Origin: Polaribacter sp. HaHaR_3_91
GTDB taxonomy: Bacteria > Bacteroidota > Bacteroidia > Flavobacteriales > Flavobacteriaceae
NCBI RefSeq assembly: GCF_019278525.1
Contig: NZ_CP058986.1
Location: 4,045,001-4,109,000 of the forward strand
Direction of reading: 5' to 3'
DNA length: 64,000 nt
Part shown: in pieces, positions 9,076-18,349 of the stretch
Layout: each line of letters begins with the position of its first letter
How positions within the stretch are numbered: the stretch's first letter is position 1
Made by a program: the position numbers and the translations under genes
The notes under the pieces: generated by a model
Databases searched by the model: none
Seen by the model: only the letters and a program-made list of their open reading frames with translations
What the model was told of the DNA's origin: nothing

Positions 9076-12000
9076 TTACGCTTCGTTTGTATTTCTAACT
9101 TTCACTTGATATACTACATTCGGTTTCGTTTGTAAGTAATCTAATACGTGATAAGCTCTCTTGTCTTCTGCTAATGCTGCTACTTCGTCTTTTTCGTTAT
9201 TAATGTCTCCAAAAACCATAGCACCTGTTGTACAAGCTGATGAACAAGCTGTTTCAAACTCATCTGTATTAACAGCTCTTCCTTCTTTTTTAGCTTTTAG
9301 AATTGTAGCTTGTGTCATTTGAATACACATAGAACATTTCTCCATAACCCCTCTAGAACGAACTACAACATCTGGGTTTAACACCATTTTACCATAGTCA
9401 TTATTCATATTGAAGTCAAACTCTTTGTTATTAGAATACTGGAACCAGTTAAAACGACGAACTCTATAAGGACAGTTGTTTGCACAATATCTTGTACCAA
9501 CACATCTGTTATATGCCATTTGGTTTTGACCTTGACGACCATGAGATGTTGCTGCAACTGGACAAACAGTCTCACAAGGAGCATGATTACAGTGCTGACA
9601 CATCATTGGTTGAAAAGTAACCTCTGGATTTTCTGCTTCAGTTTCTATAGCTTTATACAAGTCTCCACCGCTTAAGCCCATTGCCTTCGCTTCTTCTCTT
9701 GTTGCAACTTCAGAAGAGTAATATCTATCGATACGCAACCAGTGCATATCTCTACCAACTCTAACCTCATTTTTACCTACAACTGGTACATTATTTTCTG
9801 CATGACATGCTATAACACACGCACCACAACCTGTACAAGATGATAAATCTATTGATAAGTTAAAGTGATGACCAACTTCTCTGTTGTGCTCTTCCCATAA
9901 ATCAATAGATTTTGCTTCAACTTCTTGATGATCATAAGATACAAAAGCAGGCTTGTTCCAAGAATGTTTCGGATCTACACTACTTACTACCTCTTTTAAA
10001 GAAGCTACTTTTAAAATATCATGACGCCCTGCAATTGTTTTTTGTACTTGTGTACAAGCAAATTTATGGGTACCAGATACTTTTTCTATTGTAACTCCGT
10101 ACTGAATATTGTTTCCGTTAATGTATAATGGATATCCATTAACACCAACTTTCATTTCTTCTTTTAAGCCAAAAGTTTTACCGTAACCTAAAGCTAAACC
10201 TACAGAACCAATAGCCTGACCTGGTTGTACCATTACCGGAACAACAACATCAACACCATTAACAGATACTTTGGCATAATCACCATTAATAGCACCGTTA
10301 TCTTTTACAGGATTAGAAAAACCTAATTCTCTGGCATCTGCCATAGACATCATTAAGTAATTATCCCAAGAAGCTCTTGTAATAGGGTCTGGAAATTCTT
10401 GTAACCAAGGATTGTTTGCTTGTTTACCGTCTCCTAAACCTGTTTTAGTATATAAGTTTAATTCAAAACCAGAAGCTTTCTTCGCTGAACTTGCTAATTT
10501 TGATGCAATATCAGAAATTACAACAGTAGATTCAAAAACTTCTCCCTCTTCTTCTAAAGAAAGATCTTTTTTGAAAAAACCATTATGCAAAGCTTTGTTC
10601 CATGAAGCACCACCTAAAACATTGGTAGCTGCATATGTTTTTAAATAATCGTAATATTTTGTAGTATCTCCAGACCATTTTAATAACGTATCTTGAACCT
10701 GACGTGTATTAAATAATGGTTGAATTGTTGGCTGCATTAAACCATACGTTACAGAATCGAACTGTGCATCTCCCCAAGACTCCAAAAAGTGTGGAGTTGG
10801 CAATGCATAATCCATTAAAGTAGTAGTACTGTTATGTTCTGTAGACAATGCTACTGAAATTTCTAGTTTACCTAATCCTTCAGAAAAATCTGATGCATTT
10901 GATAATGAATACACAGGATCTACATTGTATGCAATTAATCCTGATACTTTACCAGCTTTCATATCTAAAACTAATTGAGCAACTTCAGCATCATTTCCTT
11001 TACGGATGTTTAGCGTATTTTTTGTATCAATAATTTCACTATTTAATGCCTTATTAATCGCTAATGAAATTAATTGTGCATTTTTATCATTCAACCCTGT
11101 TAAGACAACACCTTTAGAACCAGCTTTCTTTAAATCTGAAGCTAATTTTTTAATAGTTGCATCTACAGAAGTTGCTTTAGAAGGAACATTTGCTCCTGTA
11201 ATAGCGTTGTATAAGTTTAACAATGCAAATACCTGATCAGATGGTTTTACAACCACTCTTTTATCAGCATTAGCACCTGTTAAAGACATATTACTCTCTA
11301 CCTGTACATGGTAAGACATATATCCTTTTTCTGGTTTTCTACCAGCAATGTATTTCTTCTCTAAACCTCCGTGAAAATCTCCAAGAAAATCAGCACCAAA
11401 AGAAACAATTGTTTTTGCATTTTCTAAATGATAATTTGGTAATACACGTTTACCGTACATTGCCATAAAAGCATCTGCCGCTCCAGATTCTGAAACTGCA
11501 TCATAAACAACATGTTTTACATTTGGGTTTGCTGCAATAAAGCCTTCAATAACTTTATCCGTAGACGGACTTGCCATTGTACCTGTTAATAATACAACAG
11601 GTTTATTTGCTTCTTTTAATTCGTTTAATTTTCTACCAATTTTAGAATCAGCATCTGCCCAAGTTAAAAAAGCTTCTTTATCTTGAGGCTCTTTTAAACG
11701 TAATTTTTCATCATATAAAGACAAAACAGAAGCTTGTACTCTCGCACTTGTTGTTCCGTCCGCTTCTTTATTAGGCATAATTTGAATAGGGCGCCCTTCG
11801 CGTGTTTTTACCAACACATTTGCAAAATCATAACCATCTGCCATTGAAGTTGCGTACCAATCTGCAATACCAGCAATGATATCGTCTGGTTTTACAACAT
11901 AAGGAATAGCCTTTCTAACGGGTCCCTGACAAGCTGCTAATGAAGCTGCAGCTGTAGTAAAACCAACATATTTTAAAAAGTCTCTACGTGAAGTAGAAGA

Positions 12001-12138
12001 ATTCTCTAAAGTTTCTTTATCACCTAAAAACTCATCTGACGGAAGCTCTTCCACAAATTCGTTTTTACTTAACGTTTCAACAATAGAACTACCTTTAAGT
12101 TCCTCAACACTTTGCCAGTATTTTTTGTCTGAAGCCAT
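9076..12138 (-). CDS. actB: Alternative complex III iron-sulfur subunit ActB (molybdopterin-oxidoreductase-like)
   Basis: A 1020-residue fusion of a molybdopterin-oxidoreductase-like domain (about 80-730) and a four-cluster ferredoxin domain (about 760-990). The N-terminus carries a variant twin-arginine signal SRRDFLKYVGF followed by a lipobox-like AAACQ. The cluster motifs are visible: SSCTGCGACVIACHAENNVP, MMCQHCNHAPCETVCP, CVGTRYCANNCPY, CSMCIQ and CSSACTTGA. In this family the large domain does not bind a molybdenum cofactor; the clusters wire quinol oxidation to the haems. Hallmark of the act operon. Confidence 0.95.
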   Translation of the reverse strand: MASDKKYWQSVEELKGSSIVETLSKNEFVEELPSDEFLGDKETLENSSTSRRDFLKYVGFTTAAASLAACQGPVRKAIPYVVKPDDIIAGIADWYATSMADGYDFANVLVKTREGRPIQIMPNKEADGTTSARVQASVLSLYDEKLRLKEPQDKEAFLTWADADSKIGRKLNELKEANKPVVLLTGTMASPSTDKVIEGFIAANPNVKHVVYDAVSESGAADAFMAMYGKRVLPNYHLENAKTIVSFGADFLGDFHGGLEKKYIAGRKPEKGYMSYHVQVESNMSLTGANADKRVVVKPSDQVFALLNLYNAITGANVPSKATSVDATIKKLASDLKKAGSKGVVLTGLNDKNAQLISLAINKALNSEIIDTKNTLNIRKGNDAEVAQLVLDMKAGKVSGLIAYNVDPVYSLSNASDFSEGLGKLEISVALSTEHNSTTTLMDYALPTPHFLESWGDAQFDSVTYGLMQPTIQPLFNTRQVQDTLLKWSGDTTKYYDYLKTYAATNVLGGASWNKALHNGFFKKDLSLEEEGEVFESTVVISDIASKLASSAKKASGFELNLYTKTGLGDGKQANNPWLQEFPDPITRASWDNYLMMSMADARELGFSNPVKDNGAINGDYAKVSVNGVDVVVPVMVQPGQAIGSVGLALGYGKTFGLKEEMKVGVNGYPLYINGNNIQYGVTIEKVSGTHKFACTQVQKTIAGRHDILKVASLKEVVSSVDPKHSWNKPAFVSYDHQEVEAKSIDLWEEHNREVGHHFNLSIDLSSCTGCGACVIACHAENNVPVVGKNEVRVGRDMHWLRIDRYYSSEVATREEAKAMGLSGGDLYKAIETEAENPEVTFQPMMCQHCNHAPCETVCPVAATSHGRQGQNQMAYNRCVGTRYCANNCPYRVRRFNWFQYSNNKEFDFNMNNDYGKMVLNPDVVVRSRGVMEKCSMCIQMTQATILKAKKEGRAVNTDEFETACSSACTTGAMVFGDINNEKDEVAALAEDKRAYHVLDYLQTKPNVVYQVKVRNTNEA

Positions 12139-12220
12139 TTATACTTTTTATTTAATGATTGAAAGATTCAAACTAGAAAACACCCAGTTTTGTAATCTTT
12201 TAATTTTTAATTCTTTTTAA

Positions 12221-13528
12221 TTAGTAGTGACATTTACCACACTCTTTACCACCTAACTGTGAAATGGTAACTTGATCTACATTGTATTTCTTTGCCAAAT
12301 CTTCATGAATTTTCTTGTAATAATCATTACCTTTTAAATCCACTTTAGTGTCTTTATGACAATCTATACACCAACCCATTGTTAATGGAGCGTGCTGATA
12401 CAATTCATCCATTTCCTCTACAGGTCCATGACATTTTTGACAATCGATACCTGCAACTGTTACGTGTTGTGAGTGATTATAATAAACAAAATCTGGTAAA
12501 TTATGAACTCTCACCCATTTAATTGGAGCCGTTTCACCTGTATACTCTAAGTTATCTGCATCCCAACCAGCGGCTGTATAAATCTTTGCAATTTCAAGAT
12601 CTAATTCTTCTTTTCCAAGAACACTTCCATCTCCTAATTCTACAACAGTATCATCTGCAACTTCAGAAATATTTAAGTGACAATTCATACAAACATTTAC
12701 TGATGGAATACCAGATGTTTTACTATGCTTCGCCGAAGAGTGACAATATTGACAATCTATCTTATTATCTCCTGCATGTATTTTATGTGAAAATGCAATT
12801 GGCTGAATTGGTTGATACCCTTCATCTACCCCTACTTTAAATAAGAATCCAAATAACACATAAATACCAATTAACACTAAAAATATAGTAGTTAAAACTT
12901 TTAAGAAAGTATTTTTCATTATACCCGCCCAAAGCTCATGTAAATCTCTTTTAAGATTTGAATCTTCTCCCGGAGCAGTATCACCTTTTAACTCACTTAC
13001 CTGCTTTAACAAACTAGCAATCATTAAAAAAGCAACAATAATAGCAGCAGACAACACATATATTAACCAACCTGGAGCACCTGCAGAAGAAACATTTGCA
13101 GAAGCATCACCTGCCGCCACTTCACCTACTTTTTTAAGCTCACCTACAGTAGTATAATATAAAATATCATCTACATTCTGATCAGTTAACTGAGGGAAAG
13201 CAGACATTGCAGCTCCATTGTACTCGTCAAAAATTGCATTAGCATCTGAATCTCCAGTTGCTCTTAATTCTGCATTATTTTTAATCCAAGAATGTAACCA
13301 AACATTTTCTCTTCTCTCCTCGACACCAGCCAAAGCTGGTCCAATTAATTTCTTATCTAACTTGTGACAAGAAGCACATAACGATTTAAATAATTTTTTC
13401 CCTTCTTTTTGGCGTGCCTCATCTACCTCTTGTGAATAAGCAGATACACTGAATGCAAAAATTAGGAGAAAAGTAATACTTTTAAGAAGTAATGTGGTTA
13501 GTCTATTGTGCAGTTCTACACTTTTCAT
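12221..13528 (-). CDS. actA: Alternative complex III multihaem cytochrome ActA with N-terminal cytochrome c domain
   Basis: A 435-residue protein with six CxxCH motifs. CASCH is at residues 51-55, in an N-terminal class I cytochrome domain after a signal peptide ending near SAYSQ. The other five (CQYCH, CMNCH, CQKCH, CIDCH, CGKCH) lie in the C-terminal half, after two hydrophobic segments at about 150-175 and 205-230. The pentahaem half corresponds to classical ActA; the extra monohaem domain is a fusion common in flavobacteria. It is the first gene of the operon, with a promoter-like TACTTTTG upstream on the minus strand. Confidence 0.94.
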   Translation of the reverse strand: MKSVELHNRLTTLLLKSITFLLIFAFSVSAYSQEVDEARQKEGKKLFKSLCASCHKLDKKLIGPALAGVEERRENVWLHSWIKNNAELRATGDSDANAIFDEYNGAAMSAFPQLTDQNVDDILYYTTVGELKKVGEVAAGDASANVSSAGAPGWLIYVLSAAIIVAFLMIASLLKQVSELKGDTAPGEDSNLKRDLHELWAGIMKNTFLKVLTTIFLVLIGIYVLFGFLFKVGVDEGYQPIQPIAFSHKIHAGDNKIDCQYCHSSAKHSKTSGIPSVNVCMNCHLNISEVADDTVVELGDGSVLGKEELDLEIAKIYTAAGWDADNLEYTGETAPIKWVRVHNLPDFVYYNHSQHVTVAGIDCQKCHGPVEEMDELYQHAPLTMGWCIDCHKDTKVDLKGNDYYKKIHEDLAKKYNVDQVTISQLGGKECGKCHY

Positions 13529-13560
13529 ATTTAAACTTTGATTAAAAATATCTAATATAA

Positions 13561-13597
13561 AATGACAAAAGTCATTTTTTTCCGTTTGACAAAAGTA
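13561..13597 (-). promoter_or_regulatory. Promoter and palindrome upstream of actA
   Basis: On the minus strand TACTTTTG (13590-13597) matches the Bacteroidota -7 consensus TAnnTTTG. Just downstream lies the palindrome AATGAC AAAA GTCATT (13561-13576), and the TTTGACAAAAGTA stretch over the -7 region resembles one arm again. The palindrome would sit in the 5' leader and could be an operator or an mRNA hairpin. Confidence 0.5.
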
Positions 13598-13696
13598 ATA
13601 CTTCTTCCTAAGGTTTGAAAAGCTAAAAGAATGTAAAACATAATTTATAATTATTCTAAATAAGCGTTTAATCTAATTTATTCCTAAACTAGTCGT

Positions 13697-13704
13697 TATT
13701 TTTG
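13697..13704 (+). promoter_or_regulatory. -7 promoter element of the SPOR gene
   Basis: TATTTTTG is an exact TAnnTTTG match. It overlaps the alternative TTG start at 13702, so that codon would lie outside the transcript; this fixes the ATG at 13723 as the start. Confidence 0.6.
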
Positions 13705-13722
13705 TACAAAATAAAATTAAGC

Positions 13723-14091
13723 ATGAAAAGTAAATTAACAACACTCTCGTTTTTGATTGTTTTATTAGCAACTAGTTACAATTCTTTCTCACAAAATAGC
13801 ACAAATGAATCTGCAGAAATAAAGGATATTGTTTCTAAAAAAAGAAGTTTTAATAGCACTTTTGGCTTTGGATACAGAATTCAACTTTATAACGGAAGCG
13901 AGCAAAAAGCAAGACAGTTTATGGCTCGTTTTAAAGCAGAATTTCCCGGAAATTTCTCGAAACTAGTTTATTACGCCCCAGAATGGAAAGTACAAGTAGG
14001 TAATTACAAAACAAAATTAGAGGCTGATAAAGATCTAATAAAATTTCAAGAAAAATTCTCTGGAATTATTGTGATCCCAATGGGGAAGTAA
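13723..14091 (+). CDS. SPOR domain-containing exported protein
   Basis: A 122-residue protein: signal peptide (MKSKLTTLSFLIVLLATSYN, cleavage after NSFSQ), a short linker, and a SPOR domain of about 75 residues. The domain shows its usual repeats, FGFGYRIQLYNGSEQKARQF and KLVYYAPEWKVQVGNYKTKLEA. SPOR domains bind denuded peptidoglycan glycan strands, often at division sites. The start was chosen at the ATG at 13723 because the promoter element covers the upstream TTG. It is a single-gene unit ending in a strong bidirectional terminator. Confidence 0.85.
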   Translation: MKSKLTTLSFLIVLLATSYNSFSQNSTNESAEIKDIVSKKRSFNSTFGFGYRIQLYNGSEQKARQFMARFKAEFPGNFSKLVYYAPEWKVQVGNYKTKLEADKDLIKFQEKFSGIIVIPMGK

Positions 14092-14120
14092 TTAATACAG
14101 AAAACACATTAGAAGTAATT

Positions 14121-14174
14121 AAAAAGCTTCATTATTTTGCTATCTGAAAAGAAAACAAAATAATGAAGCTTTTT
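14121..14174. terminator. Bidirectional terminator, 19-bp perfect stem
   Basis: AAAAAGCTTCATTATTTTG pairs perfectly with CAAAATAATGAAGCTTTTT across a 16-base loop, with A-tract and T-tract ends. It serves both convergent genes. Confidence 0.9.
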
Positions 14175-14251
14175 AATATTACAATTTTTAAGTAGGTTTT
14201 ACACTAGTTTTACCCTAAAACAAACACCTTAATCTAAAGTAAGTAGTAAAC

Positions 14252-14821
14252 CTATTCTTCAAAGTCTACTTTCTCTTCCAAAGAAACGGAAACTACCGTA
14301 TTACCCCAACCTAAATGCATGGTAACTGTGTTATCTTCAACTTCATTAAAGACAATTGAAAAAGCTTCAATACTTTTTTCTGACTCAGAAACTGCACCAG
14401 AAACCCTAACAACATCATCTTTTTCATCGTAAGTATAATGCCCCCAAACATTTCTAACATTACTAAGAATCAGCGTCCATTCTTTATCACCAGGAACCGA
14501 AAACAAAGTATATGTACCCGCTTTTACGCTTTCTCCTCCAAATAAAACATCCTTAAAAAAAGTAATTTCAGAAGCTTCATTAGCACCAGTTCTCCAAACA
14601 CCTTTATCTGAAACCTCAGCCAAAGAAGACAATGCTCTTCCTTTTAATTGTGGCCTTCCGTAAATAACTCTTACTAACTTATCGGAATCTCTCCAATCAC
14701 TTGGGTAGGCAGCAACATCTAAAGGACTCACATCTAATCTTGGAAATTTTTGAGAGAAAGTATCTGTCGATGAAAGAATTGAGAGTACAATAATGGCAAA
14801 TAATAGAATTGTTTTTTTCAT
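14252..14821 (-). CDS. DUF2911 domain-containing exported protein
   Basis: A 189-residue protein with a signal peptide (cleavage near STDTFSQ) and a DUF2911 domain. The conserved features include VIYGRPQLKGR, VWRTGANEASEITF, AGTYTLFSVPG and NVRNVWGHYTYDEKDDV. The family is secreted or periplasmic and frequent in Bacteroidota; its function is not known. It is a monocistronic unit, with a TATTTTTG element on the minus strand at 14858-14865 as a likely -7 box. Length is normal for the family. Confidence 0.88.
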   Translation of the reverse strand: MKKTILLFAIIVLSILSSTDTFSQKFPRLDVSPLDVAAYPSDWRDSDKLVRVIYGRPQLKGRALSSLAEVSDKGVWRTGANEASEITFFKDVLFGGESVKAGTYTLFSVPGDKEWTLILSNVRNVWGHYTYDEKDDVVRVSGAVSESEKSIEAFSIVFNEVEDNTVTMHLGWGNTVVSVSLEEKVDFEE

Positions 14822-15000
14822 TTTTATAATTTATGAGGTGATATAAAGATCAGTCATCAAAAATAAAAAATCTTACAATGTTATTTTACTAATTTCATGT
14901 TAAACATAATGAAGAAGCAATAAAAGGAATTAAATCGACATCCCTCATTTCATGAAGGTGTGCAGTAAAATAAATATCTTAAATGGTTATAAAAAGTAAA

Positions 15001-15114
15001 TTAACAACCACAACCAGCACTACAACCTTTCTTTTTTTTAGAAGGAAAAACATATTTTCTTAATAAAAAAGCTACGGCTAGAACAACTAATATATATGCT
15101 ATAATTTCTTGCAT
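15001..15114 (-). CDS. FeoB-associated Cys-rich membrane protein
   Basis: A 37-residue peptide, MQEIIAYILVVLAVAFLL and then a lysine-rich turn ending KKKKGCSAGCGC. It has one membrane helix and a four-residue-spaced cysteine tail, as in the small FeoB-associated Cys-rich family. Its ATG overlaps the feoB stop codon in the arrangement TAATG (shared base 15114), which indicates translational coupling. A longer reading frame back to 15198 exists but lies within feoB and lacks family resemblance. Its likely role is an accessory to ferrous iron transport. Confidence 0.85.
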   Translation of the reverse strand: MQEIIAYILVVLAVAFLLRKYVFPSKKKKGCSAGCGC

Positions 15115-17225
15115 TAACTTAAAATTTGATAGGTTATAAATGAAGCAACATATGCCATTAAGCCCATTCCGAACAATTGGATTAATGGCCATTTCCAAGT
15201 TTTTGTTTCACGCTTTACAATAGCTAAGGTTGCCATACACTGCATTGCAAAGGCATAAAAAACCATTAAAGACATTCCCACAGGAAAATTAAACCTTTTA
15301 CCGCCGGTATCTGGATTTATTTCTGATCTCATCTTTTCTTTAATCGTAGATGTATTTTCATCATCTGCCTCTACACTATAAATGGTTGCCAGCGTACCTA
15401 CAAAAACTTCTCGTGCAGCAAAAGATGTAATTAAAGCAATTCCTATTTTCCAATCATACCCTAAAGGTCTAATAGAGGGCTCTATTGTTTTCCCAAGAAT
15501 ACCAATATAAGAATTCTCTAACTTTACAGATGCTATTTTTTGCTGTAATTCCTGATCTGATAAACTCTGGTTAGCAACATTTTCAATCGTATTTTTCTCT
15601 GCGTTCTCAAAAGAAGCTGGTCCGTTTGATGCTAAAAACCATAAAACAATAGACAAAGCTAAAATGATTTTTCCCGCTTCTAAAACAAACGATTTTGTCT
15701 TTTCAACCACCTCATAAAAAACATTTTTAACAGATGGTAATTTATAATTTGGCATTTCCACCACAAAAAACGACTTCGATTTTATCTTTAACGTCTTATG
15801 TAATATATAAGCTGCTATCACTGCTGTTGCAAACCCCAATCCATATAACAATAACAAAACTACACCTTGTAAATTTAAGAATCCGAAGATTTTTGTATCA
15901 GGTATAATTAAAGAAATTAAAATAGCATATACGGGTAAACGCGCAGAACAGGTGGTAAACGGCACTACCAAAATAGTAATCAATCGCTCTTTCCAACTAG
16001 CAATTGTTCTAGTTGCCATAATTGCAGGAATTGCACAAGCAGTACCAGAAATTAACGGAATTACACTTTTACCATTCATACCAAATCGACGCATAATTTT
16101 ATCCATTAAAAACACCACACGACTCATATACCCCGTTTCTTCTAAAACCGAAATAAATAAAAATAGAATGGCTATTTGTGGAATAAATATAATAACACCT
16201 CCAATTCCAGGTATTATTCCCTCTGTTAACAGGTCTGTAAGCACCCCATTTGGCAGATTACTTTTTGCAAAATCTGCAATTTGAGCAAAACTAGTATCTA
16301 TAAAATCCATTGGTACTGAAGCCCAATCGAAAACAGATTGAAAGATAATCAATAATAAAAACACAAAGAAAAAGTAACCAAAAACCTTATGTGTAAAAAC
16401 CCTATCTAGCCTACCACGAAGGTCTTTGGCTTTGGTTTTATCTACTATATAGGTCTTTTTAAGTATTTTATTAATTTCTTGATAACGATAAATAGTTTCT
16501 TTATGTTGATATTTCTTTAACTTAGAAACGTCTTTTTTAAAGTTAAGGAGTTTTTGTTTTTCTTCTATTGATATGGAATCTGGATAGTTATTCTGCGTTA
16601 CCATCAACCATAATTCATACAAAGAATATTTAGGGCTAATTTCTTTTAACTTATCAAAATAATCTGGATCAATTTGATGATTGATTCCACATAAAGGAGA
16701 AGCTTTTGCAGCAACGTGGCAACGAATAATTGCAGCTTTTACATCATCTATTCCTTCATTTTTTCTTGCACTAATTAAAACTACCTCTGTATTTAACTCT
16801 TTTTTCAATAAAGATAAATCGATAGTAATTCCTTTTCTGTTCATTTGGTCAACCATATTGATTGCCAAAACTGTTGGAATTTCTAAATCTTTAATCTGAG
16901 AAAAAAGCAGTAAGTTTCTTTTTAAATTCTCTACATCTGCAACTACCAAAATAACATCTGGAGATTCCTTAATATCCTTTTTTAACAAGGTTTTTAAAAC
17001 AATACTCTCGTCTAAAGAAGTAGGATTTATACTATATGTACCTGGTAAATCTGTAATAATTGCATTCTGAGTAGCAGATAGTTTACTAACACCATTTTTT
17101 TTATCAACAGTAATTCCTGGGTAATTTCCAACTTTCTGATTTAAACCTGTAAGTTGATTGAATAGTGATGTTTTTCCGGTATTTGGGTTCCCTATTAAAG
17201 CAACCTTTATATCATTTTTAGACAT
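15114..17225 (-). CDS. feoB: Ferrous iron transporter FeoB
   Basis: A 703-residue membrane protein. The N-terminal G domain has G1 GNPNTGKT (12-19), G3 DLPGTY and G4 NMVD. A helical spacer follows, then two gate-type membrane blocks (from about 280, for example SVIPLISGTACAIPAIMATR and the C-terminal FAAREVFVGTLATIYS). It imports Fe2+ across the inner membrane in a GTP-dependent way. The start overlaps the feoA stop codon in a TAATG arrangement at 17225, and the downstream Cys-rich gene is joined in the same way, so all three are probably translated as a coupled unit. Confidence 0.96.
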   Translation of the reverse strand: MSKNDIKVALIGNPNTGKTSLFNQLTGLNQKVGNYPGITVDKKNGVSKLSATQNAIITDLPGTYSINPTSLDESIVLKTLLKKDIKESPDVILVVADVENLKRNLLLFSQIKDLEIPTVLAINMVDQMNRKGITIDLSLLKKELNTEVVLISARKNEGIDDVKAAIIRCHVAAKASPLCGINHQIDPDYFDKLKEISPKYSLYELWLMVTQNNYPDSISIEEKQKLLNFKKDVSKLKKYQHKETIYRYQEINKILKKTYIVDKTKAKDLRGRLDRVFTHKVFGYFFFVFLLLIIFQSVFDWASVPMDFIDTSFAQIADFAKSNLPNGVLTDLLTEGIIPGIGGVIIFIPQIAILFLFISVLEETGYMSRVVFLMDKIMRRFGMNGKSVIPLISGTACAIPAIMATRTIASWKERLITILVVPFTTCSARLPVYAILISLIIPDTKIFGFLNLQGVVLLLLYGLGFATAVIAAYILHKTLKIKSKSFFVVEMPNYKLPSVKNVFYEVVEKTKSFVLEAGKIILALSIVLWFLASNGPASFENAEKNTIENVANQSLSDQELQQKIASVKLENSYIGILGKTIEPSIRPLGYDWKIGIALITSFAAREVFVGTLATIYSVEADDENTSTIKEKMRSEINPDTGGKRFNFPVGMSLMVFYAFAMQCMATLAIVKRETKTWKWPLIQLFGMGLMAYVASFITYQILS

Positions 17226-17455
17226 TATAAATGCGCTTTAAGGATTCGAATTTTAGAAGCTGTTTCTATTCTTATTGCCAAATGACTACCGTTTACGCAA
17301 ATATACAAAGGGTCTTTTAAGGGCGCTATTTGAACTAACTGAACCTCAGCTCCTGGTAGACAGCCCATTTCTAACAATTTTAAAGGAATAAAATCTAAAG
17401 ACTCTTCAGAAATATATCCTATCTCTCCCTTACGTAATGTAGCTATTGTGCTCAA
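17225..17455 (-). CDS. feoA: Ferrous iron transport protein FeoA
   Basis: A 76-residue SH3-like FeoA protein. It shows the usual EESLDFIPLKLLEMGCLPGAEV and VNGSHLAIRIETASKI segments. FeoA is a cytosolic partner needed for FeoB activity. It is the first gene of the feo operon. Its promoter contains a Fur-type palindrome (17486-17502) placed between the -33 and -7 elements, so iron-dependent repression is very likely. Confidence 0.93.
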   Translation of the reverse strand: MSTIATLRKGEIGYISEESLDFIPLKLLEMGCLPGAEVQLVQIAPLKDPLYICVNGSHLAIRIETASKIRILKAHL

Positions 17456-17473
17456 TGAATTTTATTTGGAAGG

Positions 17474-17505
17474 CAAATATAATCATTTAGAATGATTCTA
17501 AACAA
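17474..17505 (-). promoter_or_regulatory. feoAB promoter with embedded Fur-family operator
   Basis: On the minus strand TATATTTG (17474-17481) is an exact -7 element, and TTG (17503-17505) lies 21 bases upstream as the -33 element. Between them is the perfect 17-base palindrome TTTAGAAT-C-ATTCTAAA (17486-17502), the 7-1-7 form bound by Fur-family regulators. Bound repressor would block RNA polymerase directly. Confidence 0.8.
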
Positions 17506-17506
17506 G

Positions 17507-18178
17507 TTATTCAGAAGCATATTCTTCTTTTAACAAAACAATATCATTTTTAAGTTTCTCCATATCTTCTTTCTCCGTCCCATCATAATACCCCCGAATT
17601 CGTCTGTCTTTATCAACTAAAACAAATTGTTCTGTGTGTATAAAATCACTTTCATCACCATTACCTTCATCTAAAACTGCAAAATAACTTTTTCGAGCCA
17701 ACTCATAAATGTGCTTTTTAGAACCTGTAGTAACATTCCATTTTCCATCAATAACCCCTTTTCTATCCGCATATTCTTTTAAAACAGAAACGCTATCCAT
17801 AACTGGCGTAACAGAATGCGATAAAAACATAATATCATCATCCTTTTTATAAAACTCTTGCAACTCTCCCATATTATAAGCCATGGCAATACAAATTGTT
17901 TGGCAACGAGTAAAAAAGAAATCTGCTATATAAATTTTATCTTTATAATTACTATTGGTAACCGTTTCCCCATTTTGATTGGTTAGTTTAAAATCGGCAA
18001 TGGTATGGTTGTTTTGAATATGCACCATACTATCGTCTACCAATCTCGGGTTTACATCAATAGGATTGTAAATTTTAAGGTGTTTATCTACTTTTAATAA
18101 ATGATAATAAACTGTAAGTGAAATTGCAGAAAACACTGCAAAAAAGATAAGTAGAGGAATAGACTTTTTAAACTCCAT
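17507..18178 (-). CDS. SCO1/SenC family copper chaperone
   Basis: A thioredoxin-fold copper protein of 223 residues from the ATG at 18178. It has one N-terminal membrane anchor (about 5-24), the CxxxC site in FFFTRCQTICIAM (C92 and C96), and the distal histidine in DFIHTEQFVLVD (H181). SCO proteins deliver copper to the CuA centre of oxidase subunit II, which fits the ctaC gene in this window. An upstream ATG at 18199 is disfavoured because a -7 element TAAATTTG (18197-18204, minus) overlaps it. The mature domain faces the periplasm. Confidence 0.88.
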   Translation of the reverse strand: MEFKKSIPLLIFFAVFSAISLTVYYHLLKVDKHLKIYNPIDVNPRLVDDSMVHIQNNHTIADFKLTNQNGETVTNSNYKDKIYIADFFFTRCQTICIAMAYNMGELQEFYKKDDDIMFLSHSVTPVMDSVSVLKEYADRKGVIDGKWNVTTGSKKHIYELARKSYFAVLDEGNGDESDFIHTEQFVLVDKDRRIRGYYDGTEKEDMEKLKNDIVLLKEEYASE

Positions 18179-18196
18179 AAGATAATTTTGTGACAA

Positions 18197-18204
18197 CAAA
18201 TTTA
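18197..18204 (-). promoter_or_regulatory. -7 promoter element of the SCO gene
   Basis: TAAATTTG on the minus strand is an exact TAnnTTTG match, 19 bases before the chosen ATG. Confidence 0.55.
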
Positions 18205-18290
18205 CGACTTAATAAAACCTTAGAAAAAAAAACAAAAGGGAATAGTTTCCAAAATCTTTGTTAAATTAAAAAGGTACCTCAATTTGTTCT

Positions 18291-18320
18291 TTTGCAACTA
18301 CCTTTAAAAACGTACATTTG
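18291..18320 (+). promoter_or_regulatory. Promoter of rseP
   Basis: TTTG (18291-18294) and TACATTTG (18313-18320), separated by 18 bases, match the Bacteroidota -33/-7 pattern. The leader to the ATG at 18350 is about 23 bases. Confidence 0.6.
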
Positions 18321-18349
18321 CGACTATTTTAACTATGATTTAACGCTGA

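Noticed and set aside
12523..12840. Plus-strand 105-residue reading frame over actA
   Set aside because: It is antisense to the multihaem region and is low-complexity Leu/His-rich.
13702..14091. SPOR gene starting at TTG 13702
   Set aside because: The TTG lies inside an exact -7 promoter element; the ATG at 13723 begins a good signal peptide.
15001..15198. 65-residue version of the Cys-rich gene
   Set aside because: The extra N-terminal residues lie within feoB and lack family resemblance; the ATG at 15114 overlaps the feoB stop as TAATG.
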